64,000 nt of DNA from CAINVV01 sp964506325 (GCA_964506325.1 CAZDLO010000009.1:1-64000); one strand, 5' to 3'. Counted from the stretch's first letter, positions 1 to 9,429 are shown. Notes: generated by a model not told the origin, from the letters alone. Program-made: numbers and translations.

Positions 1-9
1 ATTGGAGAG

Positions 10-122
10 GTGATTATCAATACGTCAAAGATACAATCTGAAAGCAAATCACAACGCAATCATCTGCGCACGGGATTGGATTATCGGTGATTATCAATAC
101 GTCAAAGATACAATCTGAAAGC
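10..122. repeat. 36-base direct repeat pair at the truncated end of a GH95 remnant
   Basis: An identical 36-base sequence occurs at 10-45 and again at 87-122, start to start 77 bases apart. The second copy ends exactly where recognisable GH95 protein similarity begins (about base 123). The sequence between the copies has no recognisable coding content. This could be a genuine small duplication at a deletion junction, or an assembly artefact at a contig end. The window alone cannot separate the two. Confidence 0.8.
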
Positions 123-1049
123 GACCTCAATTACCTGAAGCAGTATGCCTGGCCGGTAATGAAGGAATCGGCAAAATTTGTACTTGGATTCCTGGTACCG
201 GATCCTGACGGGAAATTGGTCACTTCTCCCTCCTACTCCCCGGAGAACTCCTTCCTGATGCCGGATACTAAAAAGAAAAAAGCTCTTGCTTAAGGTCAAA
301 CCATTGATATACAGCTCATTGCTGAACTCTTCAATGCATGTATCGAAGCGGGAAAACTTCTGGGTGAAGATCTAGCCTTTTCAGCCAGGCTGGAAGAGAC
401 ACTGAAAAACCTTCCGTCTGTAAAAGTCAGCAAATACGGGACAATCCAGGAATGGATCAAAGACTATGACGAAGGGGATCCCGGTCACAGGCATATGTCG
501 AACCTTTTCGGATTGCATCCGGGAACACAGATTACACCTGCAACACCTGGACTATTCGCTGCCGCACAAAAGACGATAGAGCGCCGGTTAAGTTCAGGCG
601 GAGGCCATACCGGCAGGAGCCGTGCGTGGATTATCAATTTTTACGCACGTGTGCTGAACGGAGAAGAGGCTTACAAACATATTCAGCTGCTGTTTGCCAA
701 ATCTACCCTTGATAATTTATGGGACAATCATCCACCCTTCCAGATTGACGGCAATTTCGGGGCGACGGCAGGCATTACAGAGATGCTGCTTCAAAGTCAC
801 GGCGGCCAAATTGCAATACTTCCGGGTCTTCCTTTGGCCTGGAAAGACGGGCATATCAGCGGTCTCAAGGCAATCGGGAATTTTGAGGTGTCTATTTCCT
901 GGCAGGGAGGTCAGCTGGTTGATCTGACTGTCAAGTCTGTAAGAGGAGGAAAATGCCTTCTTAACTATGCCGGACATACTGCAGAATTTTCAACCAAACC
1001 CGGAGAAATCCTGATCCTTGACAAAAACCTGTTCAGGAATAGCCTTTGA
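123..1049 (+). pseudogene. GH95 alpha-L-fucosidase/galactosidase remnant, 5'-truncated with in-frame stop
   Basis: Read through in one frame, this segment matches the C-terminal ~300 residues of GH95 enzymes and aligns by eye with the intact GH95 gene at 23858. It keeps the HRHMS segment, the general-acid region (IQEW) and the QIDGN motif with the catalytic Asp. The N-terminal part and the catalytic Asn pair are missing. A TAA at 291-293 sits in the same frame where related proteins appear to carry Tyr (LAYG-type segment), so one base change would explain it. The conserved GHTGW segment reads GHTGR here, which also suggests relaxed selection. The gene cannot make a working enzyme as it stands. 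Its 5' end coincides with the 36-base repeat. Confidence 0.8.
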
Positions 1050-1410
1050 AACTTTGATTTCCGTTCCTACGTGCTATTATTTCGGCTGAAACAGGGTTTG
1101 CTTTCGTCATATTCCTGCTATTCACGAAAACGACAGACTATAATCAATCAGATTCCTGCCAACAGGAAACCACTTTACGCCTGGACAACAGATTCAGCGG
1201 AATGTTCCCATGGCATCCTGTCCCATATTTCAAAGCGGTGATGAAACCCCGCCGGCGCAGCAACGTAAGAAAAGTCAGCGAATGCCGGAGCGGAAACAAT
1301 GCCCGTTTAATTGAAAGGGATTTCCGGTACGCGACTTTGGTCAAACAACAGGTTTTGTTCCGGGTATGGGCAGGACCTATTTACCATTCCAACCATTAAA
1401 ATATTATAAC
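1050..1410. other. Intergenic stretch with nothing recognised
   Basis: This is a 361-base stretch between the GH95 remnant and the small Tat-signal gene. Short open frames on both strands show no signal peptide, motif or resemblance I recognise. I found no strong hairpin or tandem repeat. It may be decayed coding sequence. Confidence 0.5.
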
Positions 1411-1767
1411 ATGAACGGATACGATGAAAACCGGCGCAGATTTTTGTCCAAACTGGGGCTGACGCTGGGAGTGACACTCACGGGAACAAAAGTGATGCAG
1501 GGAGAAAATGAAGCTTCAGCGGATGTACTGACAATCAGTTCAGGGCAGAAGACATTCATGCAGAACTATGAGCGCTGGATGGATGATTTCATTGAGGTTA
1601 TCAAAGTGCAGAAGAAGGATTCTGAAAACCTGGAGAATAACATGAAAATTGTCGCATTGTCGGAGGAGGCTAAACAATTCCAGGCTGAGCTGTTGGGGTA
1701 CATGGAAGATGAGAATTTTGCCCGGTACTATATGGTCGCAACGGAAAGAATGACCCTGGCGATTTGA
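1411..1767 (+). CDS. Small Tat-signal protein of unknown function
   Basis: The protein has 118 residues. The N-terminus carries a twin-arginine motif (NRRRFLSKLG) followed by a hydrophobic stretch to about residue 30, so it is probably exported folded by the Tat system. The rest is acidic and probably helical, with no cysteines and no enzyme motif I can name. Small proteins of this kind are, from memory, often found beside exported Gfo/Idh/MocA oxidoreductases in Bacteroidota; none is adjacent here. I chose the ATG at 1411 over an in-frame upstream start at 1366 because it places the Arg pair close to the N-terminus. It sits alone between two decayed regions, so it may be a survivor of a former operon. 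Confidence 0.6.
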   Translation: MNGYDENRRRFLSKLGLTLGVTLTGTKVMQGENEASADVLTISSGQKTFMQNYERWMDDFIEVIKVQKKDSENLENNMKIVALSEEAKQFQAELLGYMEDENFARYYMVATERMTLAI

Positions 1768-1919
1768 GTTTCCTTTCAGATCCGGGATTGGCTCCTGAAA
1801 CTGAAAATGAAGGAAATCCCCCGCTTTTATAAACTACGCAAACTGGATTTTTCTACTGTTTGGGTTGAAAATTAAATTCTGAACAAAGATTAAAACGGGC
1901 CGGTTAAGTGAATTTTTTC

Positions 1920-1927
1920 TAAGTTTG
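1920..1927 (+). promoter_or_regulatory. Possible Bacteroidota -7 element
   Basis: The sequence TAAGTTTG fits the TAnnTTTG -7 consensus and lies 37 bases upstream of the ATG of the sigma-factor-like fragment. No convincing TTTG is found about 20 bases further upstream, so support is weak. Confidence 0.3.
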
Positions 1928-1964
1928 CATGAGAAGCTGACAATCCGGACTTATAGATTTATCA

Positions 1965-2052
1965 ATGCCCAGCAGGAATTTCAAAGATGATGAGCAGGCT
2001 CTTCTGAGACTGGCTGCCGGTGAATTCGCCCGTTGTAAAAAGGAGAAGAAGA
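1965..2052 (+). pseudogene. Possible truncated start of an ECF sigma factor
   Basis: From the ATG at 1965 the first ~19 residues (MPSRNFKDDEQALLRLAAG) resemble the N-terminus of Bacteroidota ECF sigma-70 factors, in which this segment leads into region 2. After that the frame runs directly into a long perfect hairpin (2037-2073) and the remaining translation is low-complexity. No region 2 or region 4 follows. If the identification is right, the rest of the regulator, and perhaps an anti-sigma/SusCD module it served, has been deleted. The match is short and rests on pattern memory only. Confidence 0.35.
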
Positions 2053-2073
2053 CAAAATCTTCTTCTCCTTTTT
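2037..2073. terminator. Strong palindromic terminator-like hairpin
   Basis: A perfect 16-base-pair stem (2037-2052 with 2058-2073) surrounds a 5-base loop CAAAA. An A-run lies on the left side and a T-run on the right, so it could work as an intrinsic terminator in either direction. It would isolate the CAZyme run starting at 2433 from upstream transcription. Confidence 0.75.
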
Positions 2074-2220
2074 TCTTTAACTTCATAGCATGGATTGGCA
2101 GTTCCAGCAGACATCCTGTTGCCTGGGCAGTTAAAAGGGCCGAACTGAAAGACCATGATTCAATGACATTAAAAAACCAAAGGCAAAGGCAATTTTCGGG
2201 AAGAATTCTTTAGGGCATAA

Positions 2221-2436
2221 TCCCTTGAAAGACTTGCCTTTCCTGGAATCCTGAAGTCAGCTTTGAAGAAATTCGCTGCCACAGGATTTACCAGTCTGAG
2301 CAGAAACGGGAATACAATCCTCTCGTTGGGAAAGCCTGCGGATATTTATATTGAAAGGAAGGATGGAAAAATAAAAATAGTTGTCGCCGACCAATCAAAA
2401 ACCTCCGTTCCGACGACAAATAAACTACAGCCATGA
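2221..2436 (+). pseudogene. C-terminal remnant of a paralogue of the protein at 31726-33900
   Basis: An open frame follows a TAA at 2218-2220 and ends at a TGA that overlaps the ATG of the next gene (ATGA at 2433-2436). Its last ~60 residues align by eye without gaps to the C-terminus of the 724-residue protein at 31726-33900. I count 21 identities in 44 positions, around shared KFA..GF, NG.TIL.L and PADI.IE blocks. No start codon or upstream domain survives. The overlap with the next gene implies that the lost gene was once translationally coupled to it. Confidence 0.7.
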
Positions 2437-4061
2437 GAGTAAATTTTCTTTTTATTTCAATCTTTGGAATCCTGGTGTGCCTGCTGAGCCATTCTACTGT
2501 TGAGGCGCAATCTACCAGGGACATGAAAAATGTCGAGCTTGGGATTCATTTAAAGGACTATGTTTCAACGGATGATCCCCGGGTCAATGCTGTGATGGAT
2601 TCCATTTTTCAGCGGTCGGTCTTCGGGAAACTCTTTCCTCCCCTCCCGCCCTCCCTGCCCAATAACTGGTTCTCGCCCGGGGGTGTATATGTCGGTCAGT
2701 GGGTGTGGGATACCATGTTCCAGCTGATTGCCTTCGCTCCGCTGAACCGGGATACGGTCATCCGGAATGTCTTTGAAAACTATTGGAACGCTATCGACAA
2801 CAACCCCGAGGCTCCCAAAGGTTCCTATCGTTATGGCATAATCCCGAATTTTATCAATCCACAAAACTGGCCCCCCCTGGGTTACTCGCAGATTCCCATA
2901 TTGGGGTGGGGGTGCTGGTTGGTATACCGGCAGACCAATGATATTGAACTCATAAAGAGGGCGTTCCCCTACCTGGTCTCCTTTGATCACTGGTATTCAA
3001 CGGAGCGGGACATTGACAACGACGGACTGATTGAATTTGGAGCCTATAAACCCGTCGGCAAATCAGATATGCTACAAACTGCACGATTTGAGACATTTGA
3101 TTTCCATCCTGCCATGGATGAAATGAAACTGACCATTCATCCCGGCCATGAAAGCGGCGAATGGTACGGCAATGTCGAAGGTGTTGAACAAACCTGCTTT
3201 TTAATCCTGCAGGAACAGGCTCTTGTCAAAATGGCCCTCCTGCTGGACCAAAAGGAGATGGCAAAGAAATTCCAGGACTTGGCAGATAAAAGGATCAGGG
3301 CTGTCCGTACCAAAATGTGGGATTCCAAAACCAATTTTTTTTACAGCCTGGACCGTGATTCTGATCAAAAAATTTACACCAAAACCCTGCAGGCTTTTCT
3401 TGCCTTAACTTGTGGTGCAGCTACCAAATCCCAGGCAGAAGCGTTGCTAAAACACCTGGAAAACCCACAGGAGTTCTGGAGCAATTACCCTGTTCCCACA
3501 GTTGCGCTGGACGATCCAAAATTCAATACCAGGATAGGGAGGATGCCACCGCTGATGTGGAGAGGTGATGTCTGGCCGGGAACCAACTATCTCATCAGCC
3601 TCGGACTTCAGAAATATGGCTTTCACAAAACTGCCAATGAGCTTACCCTCAAAATGCTTGACATGATCAACCTGAGCGGTATCAACGAGAGGTACCATCC
3701 TGTTTCCGGACTGGGACTGGGGGTGAAAGACCTTGGAATGTCGTGTTCGGTCTGGAGCATGGTGGTTCAGAACATTTACGGATTACAGGATGATTTTTGC
3801 ACCATCGTGGTACCGGAAGATCCGGCAGGCAAGAGCCTGGTGCTGGGAAAACTGAGGTACTCCTTTCCCTCTTCACATTCACTCGAATTACAAAGCTCTT
3901 TCGACCGGGAAATGAAGATAGTACTGAATGATATTGGTAAATTAACCACCGAAATGACCTGCAATGGACAGAAAATCACCGGTTACTCTTTTGATAAAAA
4001 GAACAACATGCTTAAATTTAAGGCCTTGGCCGGTAAAAAATATGATATTGATTGGCGTTGA
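2433..4061 (+). CDS. Exported MGH1-like (alpha/alpha)6 glycoside hydrolase
   Basis: The protein has 542 residues with a signal peptide (about residues 1-25, ending VEAQ). The body has the layout of trehalase/GH63/mannosylglycerate-hydrolase-like toroids: an early GQWVWDTMF segment (WD.xF is typical of the family), repeated helical hairpins, and a late MWRGDVWPGTNYL block. About 70 residues of probable beta-structure end the protein. Substrate is not predictable. Related folds act on alpha-glucosides, and other unassigned members occur in glycan loci. I do not see the exact acid/base motif of GH63, so it should not be called a glucosidase. It is the first gene of the 20-gene run, and its ATG overlaps the stop of the upstream remnant. 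Confidence 0.75.
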   Translation: MRVNFLFISIFGILVCLLSHSTVEAQSTRDMKNVELGIHLKDYVSTDDPRVNAVMDSIFQRSVFGKLFPPLPPSLPNNWFSPGGVYVGQWVWDTMFQLIAFAPLNRDTVIRNVFENYWNAIDNNPEAPKGSYRYGIIPNFINPQNWPPLGYSQIPILGWGCWLVYRQTNDIELIKRAFPYLVSFDHWYSTERDIDNDGLIEFGAYKPVGKSDMLQTARFETFDFHPAMDEMKLTIHPGHESGEWYGNVEGVEQTCFLILQEQALVKMALLLDQKEMAKKFQDLADKRIRAVRTKMWDSKTNFFYSLDRDSDQKIYTKTLQAFLALTCGAATKSQAEALLKHLENPQEFWSNYPVPTVALDDPKFNTRIGRMPPLMWRGDVWPGTNYLISLGLQKYGFHKTANELTLKMLDMINLSGINERYHPVSGLGLGVKDLGMSCSVWSMVVQNIYGLQDDFCTIVVPEDPAGKSLVLGKLRYSFPSSHSLELQSSFDREMKIVLNDIGKLTTEMTCNGQKITGYSFDKKNNMLKFKALAGKKYDIDWR

Positions 4062-4196
4062 CCTTTTTACAACTGCTTTACTTCGGATATTATGACCCAT
4101 CCTTTTTGATTTGCCGGTCTGGTAAGGTCCAAAAAATGATCATCCCGGCAGCGATTTAAAACCCGACCGGAAAACAGAAGAACAAACCTGTTAACC

Positions 4197-5711
4197 ATGA
4201 AAAAAAAGATAATTATTTCCTGTTTTCTATTTTTAAGCGCCGTCGCCGGCTTGCTGAAAGCGCAGGAAATTCCCTTTTCCAAGGCCGAAATTTCGGTTTC
4301 GGAAGAGGTGAAAAAATCGTTCCTTAAAGGAGGCAGGATATTGCTGCACCTGACAAAACAACGGGAAAGAGAGCCACGGCTGAAGTCTGAGGTAACGCTT
4401 GGCATGACACCTGTAAATTGGGATATAACCGTTCCCTGCCTGTTGGATGCAAAGAATAAAACAATTCAGATGGTCACTGTGGAAAAGAACTTTCCCCTTG
4501 CCGCAGAAAAGTACTATTACCAGGCAGTCTACAAGCAAAATCCCGACGACGGGCAGGAAAATGTACCCGGGAATATAATCAGCAACATCGACTCGGTCGT
4601 GCTTACAACCGGCGCACAACTCAAGCTCACGCTGGACCAGGTGATTCCGCCCAATGAAATTGCCGACCACAAATTCGTGAAATCGCTGGTGATAAAGAGC
4701 AGGTACCTGTCTGATTTCTCGGGAAGACCGCGCTACCTTCGGGCTGCAATTTTGCTGCCTTCGGGCTGGTACAATAATCCGGGTAAAGCCTATCCGATCT
4801 GTTACCGTGCACCCGGATTGAATGGAAGGTATACTGCCATCAATGGCCACATAAAGGACAAGGCCTTCACGGATTGGTGGTTTGCAGATACTGCACCCCA
4901 GGTGATTTATGTCTACCTGGATTCGCAGGGGCCATACGGGGATACCTACCAGTTAGACTCTGAAAACAACGGACCCTGCGGAAAAGCCCTGACGGAAGAG
5001 CTGATTCCTGAAATTGAAAAACTGGTTCATTACAATCCTTCCTCAAAAATGAGGTTTCTGACAGGTTGTTCAACAGGAGGATGGGTATCCCTGGGGTTAC
5101 AGATTTTCTATCCGGATTTCTTCGACGGCACCTGGTCGTACAGCCCCGATCCTGTTGATTTTTCACATTACGGACTGATAGATATTTACCGGGATTCTTC
5201 CCTATTTTTCAATAAATCCGGATACCTTCAACCCGGACGGAGAACCATTTACGATGAACCAACCTATTCGATGAAAGATTGGATATCGGCAGAAAATTTG
5301 GCCAGCCGCACCGGAGATTACAGGATTTCAGGCGGACAGTTTGGCGCTTACAATGCCGTATTCGGGCCAAAAGGTGCTGACGGACTGCCTTCCCTGATGT
5401 TTGACCCAGTTTCAGGAAAAATAGACCATGCCATTGCCGTACAGTGGGAAAAATATGACCTGAAAAAAGTGCTGGAAAAAAACTGGCCGACACTGGGGCC
5501 AAAACTTCAGGGCAAAATATGGGTATGGACAGGTGATATGGATGGGTTGTACTCCAATGTAGCCACCCGATTCCTGAAAGTTTTCCTGGACAGCACCAGC
5601 AATCCGAAATCGGATGCGAAGATTACCTTTACTCCCATGGCCGGTCATTGCCAGGAGTGGAGTGACAAAGTCCTTCTGAAGATGATTGCTGAAAAAGTGG
5701 CAGGCCAATAA
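4197..5711 (+). CDS. Exported alpha/beta-hydrolase esterase
   Basis: The protein has 504 residues and a clear signal peptide (residues 1-23, ending LKAQ). The C-terminal half is an alpha/beta-hydrolase of the enterochelin-esterase/feruloyl-esterase-like kind. The nucleophile elbow reads GCSTGG with Ser292 as nucleophile, and a late HCQEW probably supplies the catalytic His. The N-terminal ~190 residues look like a beta-rich accessory domain. In this setting it may remove acyl groups (acetyl or aromatic) from the polysaccharide before the glycosidases act; that role is inferred. It is 23 bases upstream of the GH3 gene. Confidence 0.75.
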   Translation: MKKKIIISCFLFLSAVAGLLKAQEIPFSKAEISVSEEVKKSFLKGGRILLHLTKQREREPRLKSEVTLGMTPVNWDITVPCLLDAKNKTIQMVTVEKNFPLAAEKYYYQAVYKQNPDDGQENVPGNIISNIDSVVLTTGAQLKLTLDQVIPPNEIADHKFVKSLVIKSRYLSDFSGRPRYLRAAILLPSGWYNNPGKAYPICYRAPGLNGRYTAINGHIKDKAFTDWWFADTAPQVIYVYLDSQGPYGDTYQLDSENNGPCGKALTEELIPEIEKLVHYNPSSKMRFLTGCSTGGWVSLGLQIFYPDFFDGTWSYSPDPVDFSHYGLIDIYRDSSLFFNKSGYLQPGRRTIYDEPTYSMKDWISAENLASRTGDYRISGGQFGAYNAVFGPKGADGLPSLMFDPVSGKIDHAIAVQWEKYDLKKVLEKNWPTLGPKLQGKIWVWTGDMDGLYSNVATRFLKVFLDSTSNPKSDAKITFTPMAGHCQEWSDKVLLKMIAEKVAGQ

Positions 5712-5734
5712 AAACCAAACAACAAATTATAACC

Positions 5735-7933
5735 ATGAAAAAGAAAATGATTCTGGCTGCCTTCGCATTGCTGACCATTTTTTTTGTGAATGGACAGCCA
5801 CAAAGCCAACTTTTGCCATTTCGCGACACCGGCCTTTCAACAGAAAAACGTGTTGAAGATTTGGTTGGCCGACTAACTCTCCAGGAAAAAATAATGCAGA
5901 TGATGGACAAAACCCCGGCTATCGAACGCCTGGGCATCCCCGTTTACAACTGGTGGAACGAAGCCCTTCACGGGGTGGCCCGAACCGGACTGGCTACTGT
6001 TTTTCCGCAGGCCATCGCCCTGGCGGCAACCTTTGATGAGGATGCCATGTTGGAGACCTTCAGCATTATCAGCGATGAAGCGCGGGCAAAATACCACGAC
6101 TACCAGAAAGACAAGGCATACGACCGATACAAAGGCCTGACATTCTGGACACCCAATATCAATATCTTCCGCGATCCACGCTGGGGAAGAGGCATGGAAA
6201 CTTACGGAGAGGACCCCTACCTGACCTCCAGGATGGGACTCGCCTGCGTCAAAGGATTGCAAGGGGATGATCCCAAATATTTCAAGAGTTTTGCCTGCGC
6301 CAAGCATTTTGCGGTTCACAGCGGACCGGAATCCAACAGGCACAGCTTCAATGCCAGCGTTGGCAGCCGCGACCTCTGGCAGACTTACCTCCCTGCCTTT
6401 GAGACCCTGGTCAGGGAAGGCAATGTCCGGCAGGTCATGTGTGCCTACAATCGTTTCGAGGATAAGCCCTGTTGCGGAAGCGACCTCCTCCTGGTCGATA
6501 TTCTCAGGAACAAATGGGGATACAAGGGCATCGTTGTCTCCGACTGCGGAGCCATTGATGATTTTTACAAAAAAGACAGCAGAACCAAACGCCATGAAAC
6601 CCATCCTGATGCACAGACAGCATCGGCAGATGCTGTTTTAAACGGCACTGATGTTGAATGCGGAAGCAGTTATAAAAGCCTGATCAGCGCGGTTCAAAAG
6701 GGGCTTATCAAAGAGAGTGACATAGACGTCTCTGTGAAAAGACTCTTCAGGGGCAGGTTTGATCTGGGCATGTTCGATCCTGACGAAATGGTAAAATGGT
6801 CCAGAATTCCATACAGCGTAGTCAATTGTCAGAAACACAGGGAGCAGGCATTAAGAATGGCCAGGGAAAGCATGGTCCTGCTGAAAAACAAAAATAATAT
6901 CCTTCCACTGGCCAAAAATATCAAAACCATTGCTGTTGTTGGTCCAAACGCCAATGATTCAGTGATGTTGTGGGCCAATTACAATGGTTTCCCTTCCAGA
7001 ACCACTACAATTTTGCAGGGCATCAGGGACAAAATGCCCAATTCAACAATCATCTATGAAAAGGGATGCAGCCATGCCGGACAGGTATATGCTGATAGTC
7101 TCACTATGAGCGTTTCAAGGGTTAAAAATGCTGATATCATCCTTTTCGCCGGCGGAATTTCCCCCAGGCTGGAGGGAGAGGAAATGAAGGTAACTGTTGA
7201 AGGCTTCAAAGGCGGCGACCGCACGAATATTGAGATTCCTGCAGTTCAGAAGGAGATGATAAAATTGCTGAAGGCAACAGGCAAGCCGGTTGTATACATT
7301 CTATGCACCGGCAGTTCCCTTGCGCTGAACTGGGAGGAGGCCAATGTGGATGCCATCCTTAACGCCTGGTACGGGGGTGAAGCCGCAGGTACAGCTGTCG
7401 CGGATATCCTTTTTGGAGATTATAATCCAGGTGGCAGGCTGCCCGTCACGTTTTACAAAAGCGTTGACCAGCTTCCTGATTTTGAGGATTACTCCATGAA
7501 AGGCAGGACTTACCGTTACATGACACAGGAGCCATTGTATCCTTTTGGCTACGGCCTGAGCTACACAAAGTTCGAATACAAATCAGCTGTTTTATCCAAA
7601 GCGAAGATTTGCAAAAGTGATAATGTGACACTGACAATTGAGGTGCAAAACACGGGAAAACGCAACGGGGAAGAGGTTGTGCAGGTTTATCTGCGCAATC
7701 CCGATGATCCGGGAGGTCCGCTAAAATCATTGAAGGGCTTTAAACGGGTGCCTCTGAAAGCAGGTGAAAAGCAGAAGATCCGTTTTGTGCTGGAACCAGA
7801 TGCATTCAGCTCTTTCAATGACCAAACAGGGAAACCTGAAGTGCTTGCCGGAAAGTACGAATTGCTGTATGGAGGCAGTTCCGACAATAAATCACTTAAA
7901 ATAGCCAAACTCGAAATTCAGGACAATAATTAG
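5735..7933 (+). CDS. GH3 beta-xylosidase/beta-glucosidase
   Basis: The protein has 732 residues with a signal peptide (about 1-20). It has the GH3 N-terminal barrel (YNWWNEALHGVAR, EDPYL), the nucleophile motif VVSDCGA with Asp270, the C-terminal alpha/beta sandwich and a fibronectin-III-like end (about 630-720). The NWWNEALHG opening is typical of the xylosidase-type GH3 branch, so beta-xylosidase is the best guess; beta-glucosidase or arabinosidase activity is possible. It lies 23 bases after the esterase and 26 before the GH29 gene, so all three are probably co-transcribed. Confidence 0.9.
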   Translation: MKKKMILAAFALLTIFFVNGQPQSQLLPFRDTGLSTEKRVEDLVGRLTLQEKIMQMMDKTPAIERLGIPVYNWWNEALHGVARTGLATVFPQAIALAATFDEDAMLETFSIISDEARAKYHDYQKDKAYDRYKGLTFWTPNINIFRDPRWGRGMETYGEDPYLTSRMGLACVKGLQGDDPKYFKSFACAKHFAVHSGPESNRHSFNASVGSRDLWQTYLPAFETLVREGNVRQVMCAYNRFEDKPCCGSDLLLVDILRNKWGYKGIVVSDCGAIDDFYKKDSRTKRHETHPDAQTASADAVLNGTDVECGSSYKSLISAVQKGLIKESDIDVSVKRLFRGRFDLGMFDPDEMVKWSRIPYSVVNCQKHREQALRMARESMVLLKNKNNILPLAKNIKTIAVVGPNANDSVMLWANYNGFPSRTTTILQGIRDKMPNSTIIYEKGCSHAGQVYADSLTMSVSRVKNADIILFAGGISPRLEGEEMKVTVEGFKGGDRTNIEIPAVQKEMIKLLKATGKPVVYILCTGSSLALNWEEANVDAILNAWYGGEAAGTAVADILFGDYNPGGRLPVTFYKSVDQLPDFEDYSMKGRTYRYMTQEPLYPFGYGLSYTKFEYKSAVLSKAKICKSDNVTLTIEVQNTGKRNGEEVVQVYLRNPDDPGGPLKSLKGFKRVPLKAGEKQKIRFVLEPDAFSSFNDQTGKPEVLAGKYELLYGGSSDNKSLKIAKLEIQDNN

Positions 7934-7959
7934 AATGATTCTAAATAAAAACAGATATT

Positions 7960-9429
7960 ATGAAGTACTTATTCCGGATTTTACCTGTGGTATTGCTGCT
8001 AACCTCATTCTCATCCGCAAATGGAAAGGATTTTAAGCCTAACAAGGTAGTGCCCTCCCAAAAACAGCTGGATTACCAGTCCCTGGAGATGGTCGGATTC
8101 ATTCATTTTAACATGAATACCTTCACCGATAAGGAATGGGGATACGGGGATGAATCTCCTGCTTTGTTCGACCCCAAAAAGCTGGACGCAGAACAGTGGG
8201 TGAAGGCGGCCAAAGATGCCGGGATCAGGGAGTTGATCCTGACAGCCAAGCACCACGACGGATTCTGCCTCTGGCCAAGTGCCTACACCGAACACTCGGT
8301 AAAAAACAGTCCCTATAAAAACGGAAAGGGAGATATCGTCAGAGAGTTTACGGAGGCTTGCGCCAAATATGGAATCAAGGCCGGATTGTACCTTTCACCC
8401 TGGGACAGAAATCACGCCGGGTATGGCACACCTGCCTACATTACCTATTACAAGAACCAGCTCAGGGAGCTGCTGACCAATTACGGCACGATTTGCGAGA
8501 TGTGGTTCGACGGAGCCAACGGCGGGGACGGCTATTACGGGGGTGCCAGGGAGGTTCGGAAAATTGACAAGCTTTCTTACTATCCCTGGAAGGATATCCG
8601 GGAGATCGTTTATAAACTTCAACCAGGAGCCTCCATATTTTCAGATGCCGGTCCCGACAACCGCTGGATTGGCAACGAGCGTGGCATCGCAGGCGAAACT
8701 TTCTGGAGCACGATCAATACAGGGAAACTGATAATCGGGGACAGTGACAGTGATTACCTTAATACCGGCGACTATTACGGAAGTGCCTGGGTTGTCGGAC
8801 AGTGTGATGTTTCCATCAGGAAAGGCTGGTTTTTCCACGAAACAGATGATGAAACGGTAAAGACTCCCTCCCAGCTCGCCGACCTCTATTACAAGTCTGT
8901 TGGCAGGAATGCAGTCTTCCTGCTCAATATCCCACCCAACCGGGACGGGCTTTTCGCCACAAAAGATGTGGCAGCCATGAAAAAATTCCGTGAAATACTC
9001 GACAAAACATTCCGTGAAAATTTGGCAGCCAGTGCAAAGGTTACAGTCTCCGGGGTATTCTCTCCCTCCGCAGAATACAGTCCGGGCAATATTACCGATA
9101 CCGACCTGAGCAGTTTTTGGGCGGCGGCAGAGGGCCAGCGGGCAGCCTCCTTCGAAATGGCCATTGACAGCACCAGGAAATTTGACCGCATCCTGTTGCA
9201 GGAACCGGTTCGGTTCGGGCAGAGAATCGCCTCCTTTGATGTCCAGGTTTTGGGGTCGGGAGGTTGGCAGACCATTGCCGCCGGAACCAGCATCGGGTTC
9301 AAAAGGTTGTTGAAAATCACCCCTGTATCCGGCAGTAAAGTCAGGATCAACATCAGGGAATCAAACAATACCCCGGCCATTTCGAATTTTGGCCTCTTCA
9401 GGGCCGCCGGAGGGGATGCCATCTTCTGA
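7960..9429 (+). CDS. GH29 alpha-L-fucosidase with C-terminal beta-sandwich
   Basis: The protein has 489 residues with a signal peptide (about 1-22). The GH29 barrel shows GFIHFNMNTF, TAKHHDGFCLW and SPWDRNH. The nucleophile motif EMWFDGANG contains Asp184. Residues from about 350 form a discoidin-like (F5/8 type C) domain. The WFDGANG wording fits the GH29 subfamily that prefers branched alpha-1,3/1,4-fucose, but this needs a tree. It releases terminal L-fucose and, with GH95 in the same run, implies a fucosylated substrate. Confidence 0.9.
   Translation: MKYLFRILPVVLLLTSFSSANGKDFKPNKVVPSQKQLDYQSLEMVGFIHFNMNTFTDKEWGYGDESPALFDPKKLDAEQWVKAAKDAGIRELILTAKHHDGFCLWPSAYTEHSVKNSPYKNGKGDIVREFTEACAKYGIKAGLYLSPWDRNHAGYGTPAYITYYKNQLRELLTNYGTICEMWFDGANGGDGYYGGAREVRKIDKLSYYPWKDIREIVYKLQPGASIFSDAGPDNRWIGNERGIAGETFWSTINTGKLIIGDSDSDYLNTGDYYGSAWVVGQCDVSIRKGWFFHETDDETVKTPSQLADLYYKSVGRNAVFLLNIPPNRDGLFATKDVAAMKKFREILDKTFRENLAASAKVTVSGVFSPSAEYSPGNITDTDLSSFWAAAEGQRAASFEMAIDSTRKFDRILLQEPVRFGQRIASFDVQVLGSGGWQTIAAGTSIGFKRLLKITPVSGSKVRINIRESNNTPAISNFGLFRAAGGDAIF

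Noticed and set aside
1050..1410. Short open frames between the GH95 remnant and the Tat-signal gene as genes.
   Set aside because: No ribosome-binding site, signal or recognisable similarity in any frame.
4197..5711. Esterase gene as a carbohydrate-binding-only protein.
   Set aside because: The GCSTGG nucleophile elbow with Ser292 and a late His are present, so catalysis is likely.
5873..6604. Minus-strand open frame of 243 codons within the GH3 gene.
   Set aside because: Antisense shadow of a conserved catalytic domain with no signal, motif or spacing evidence.
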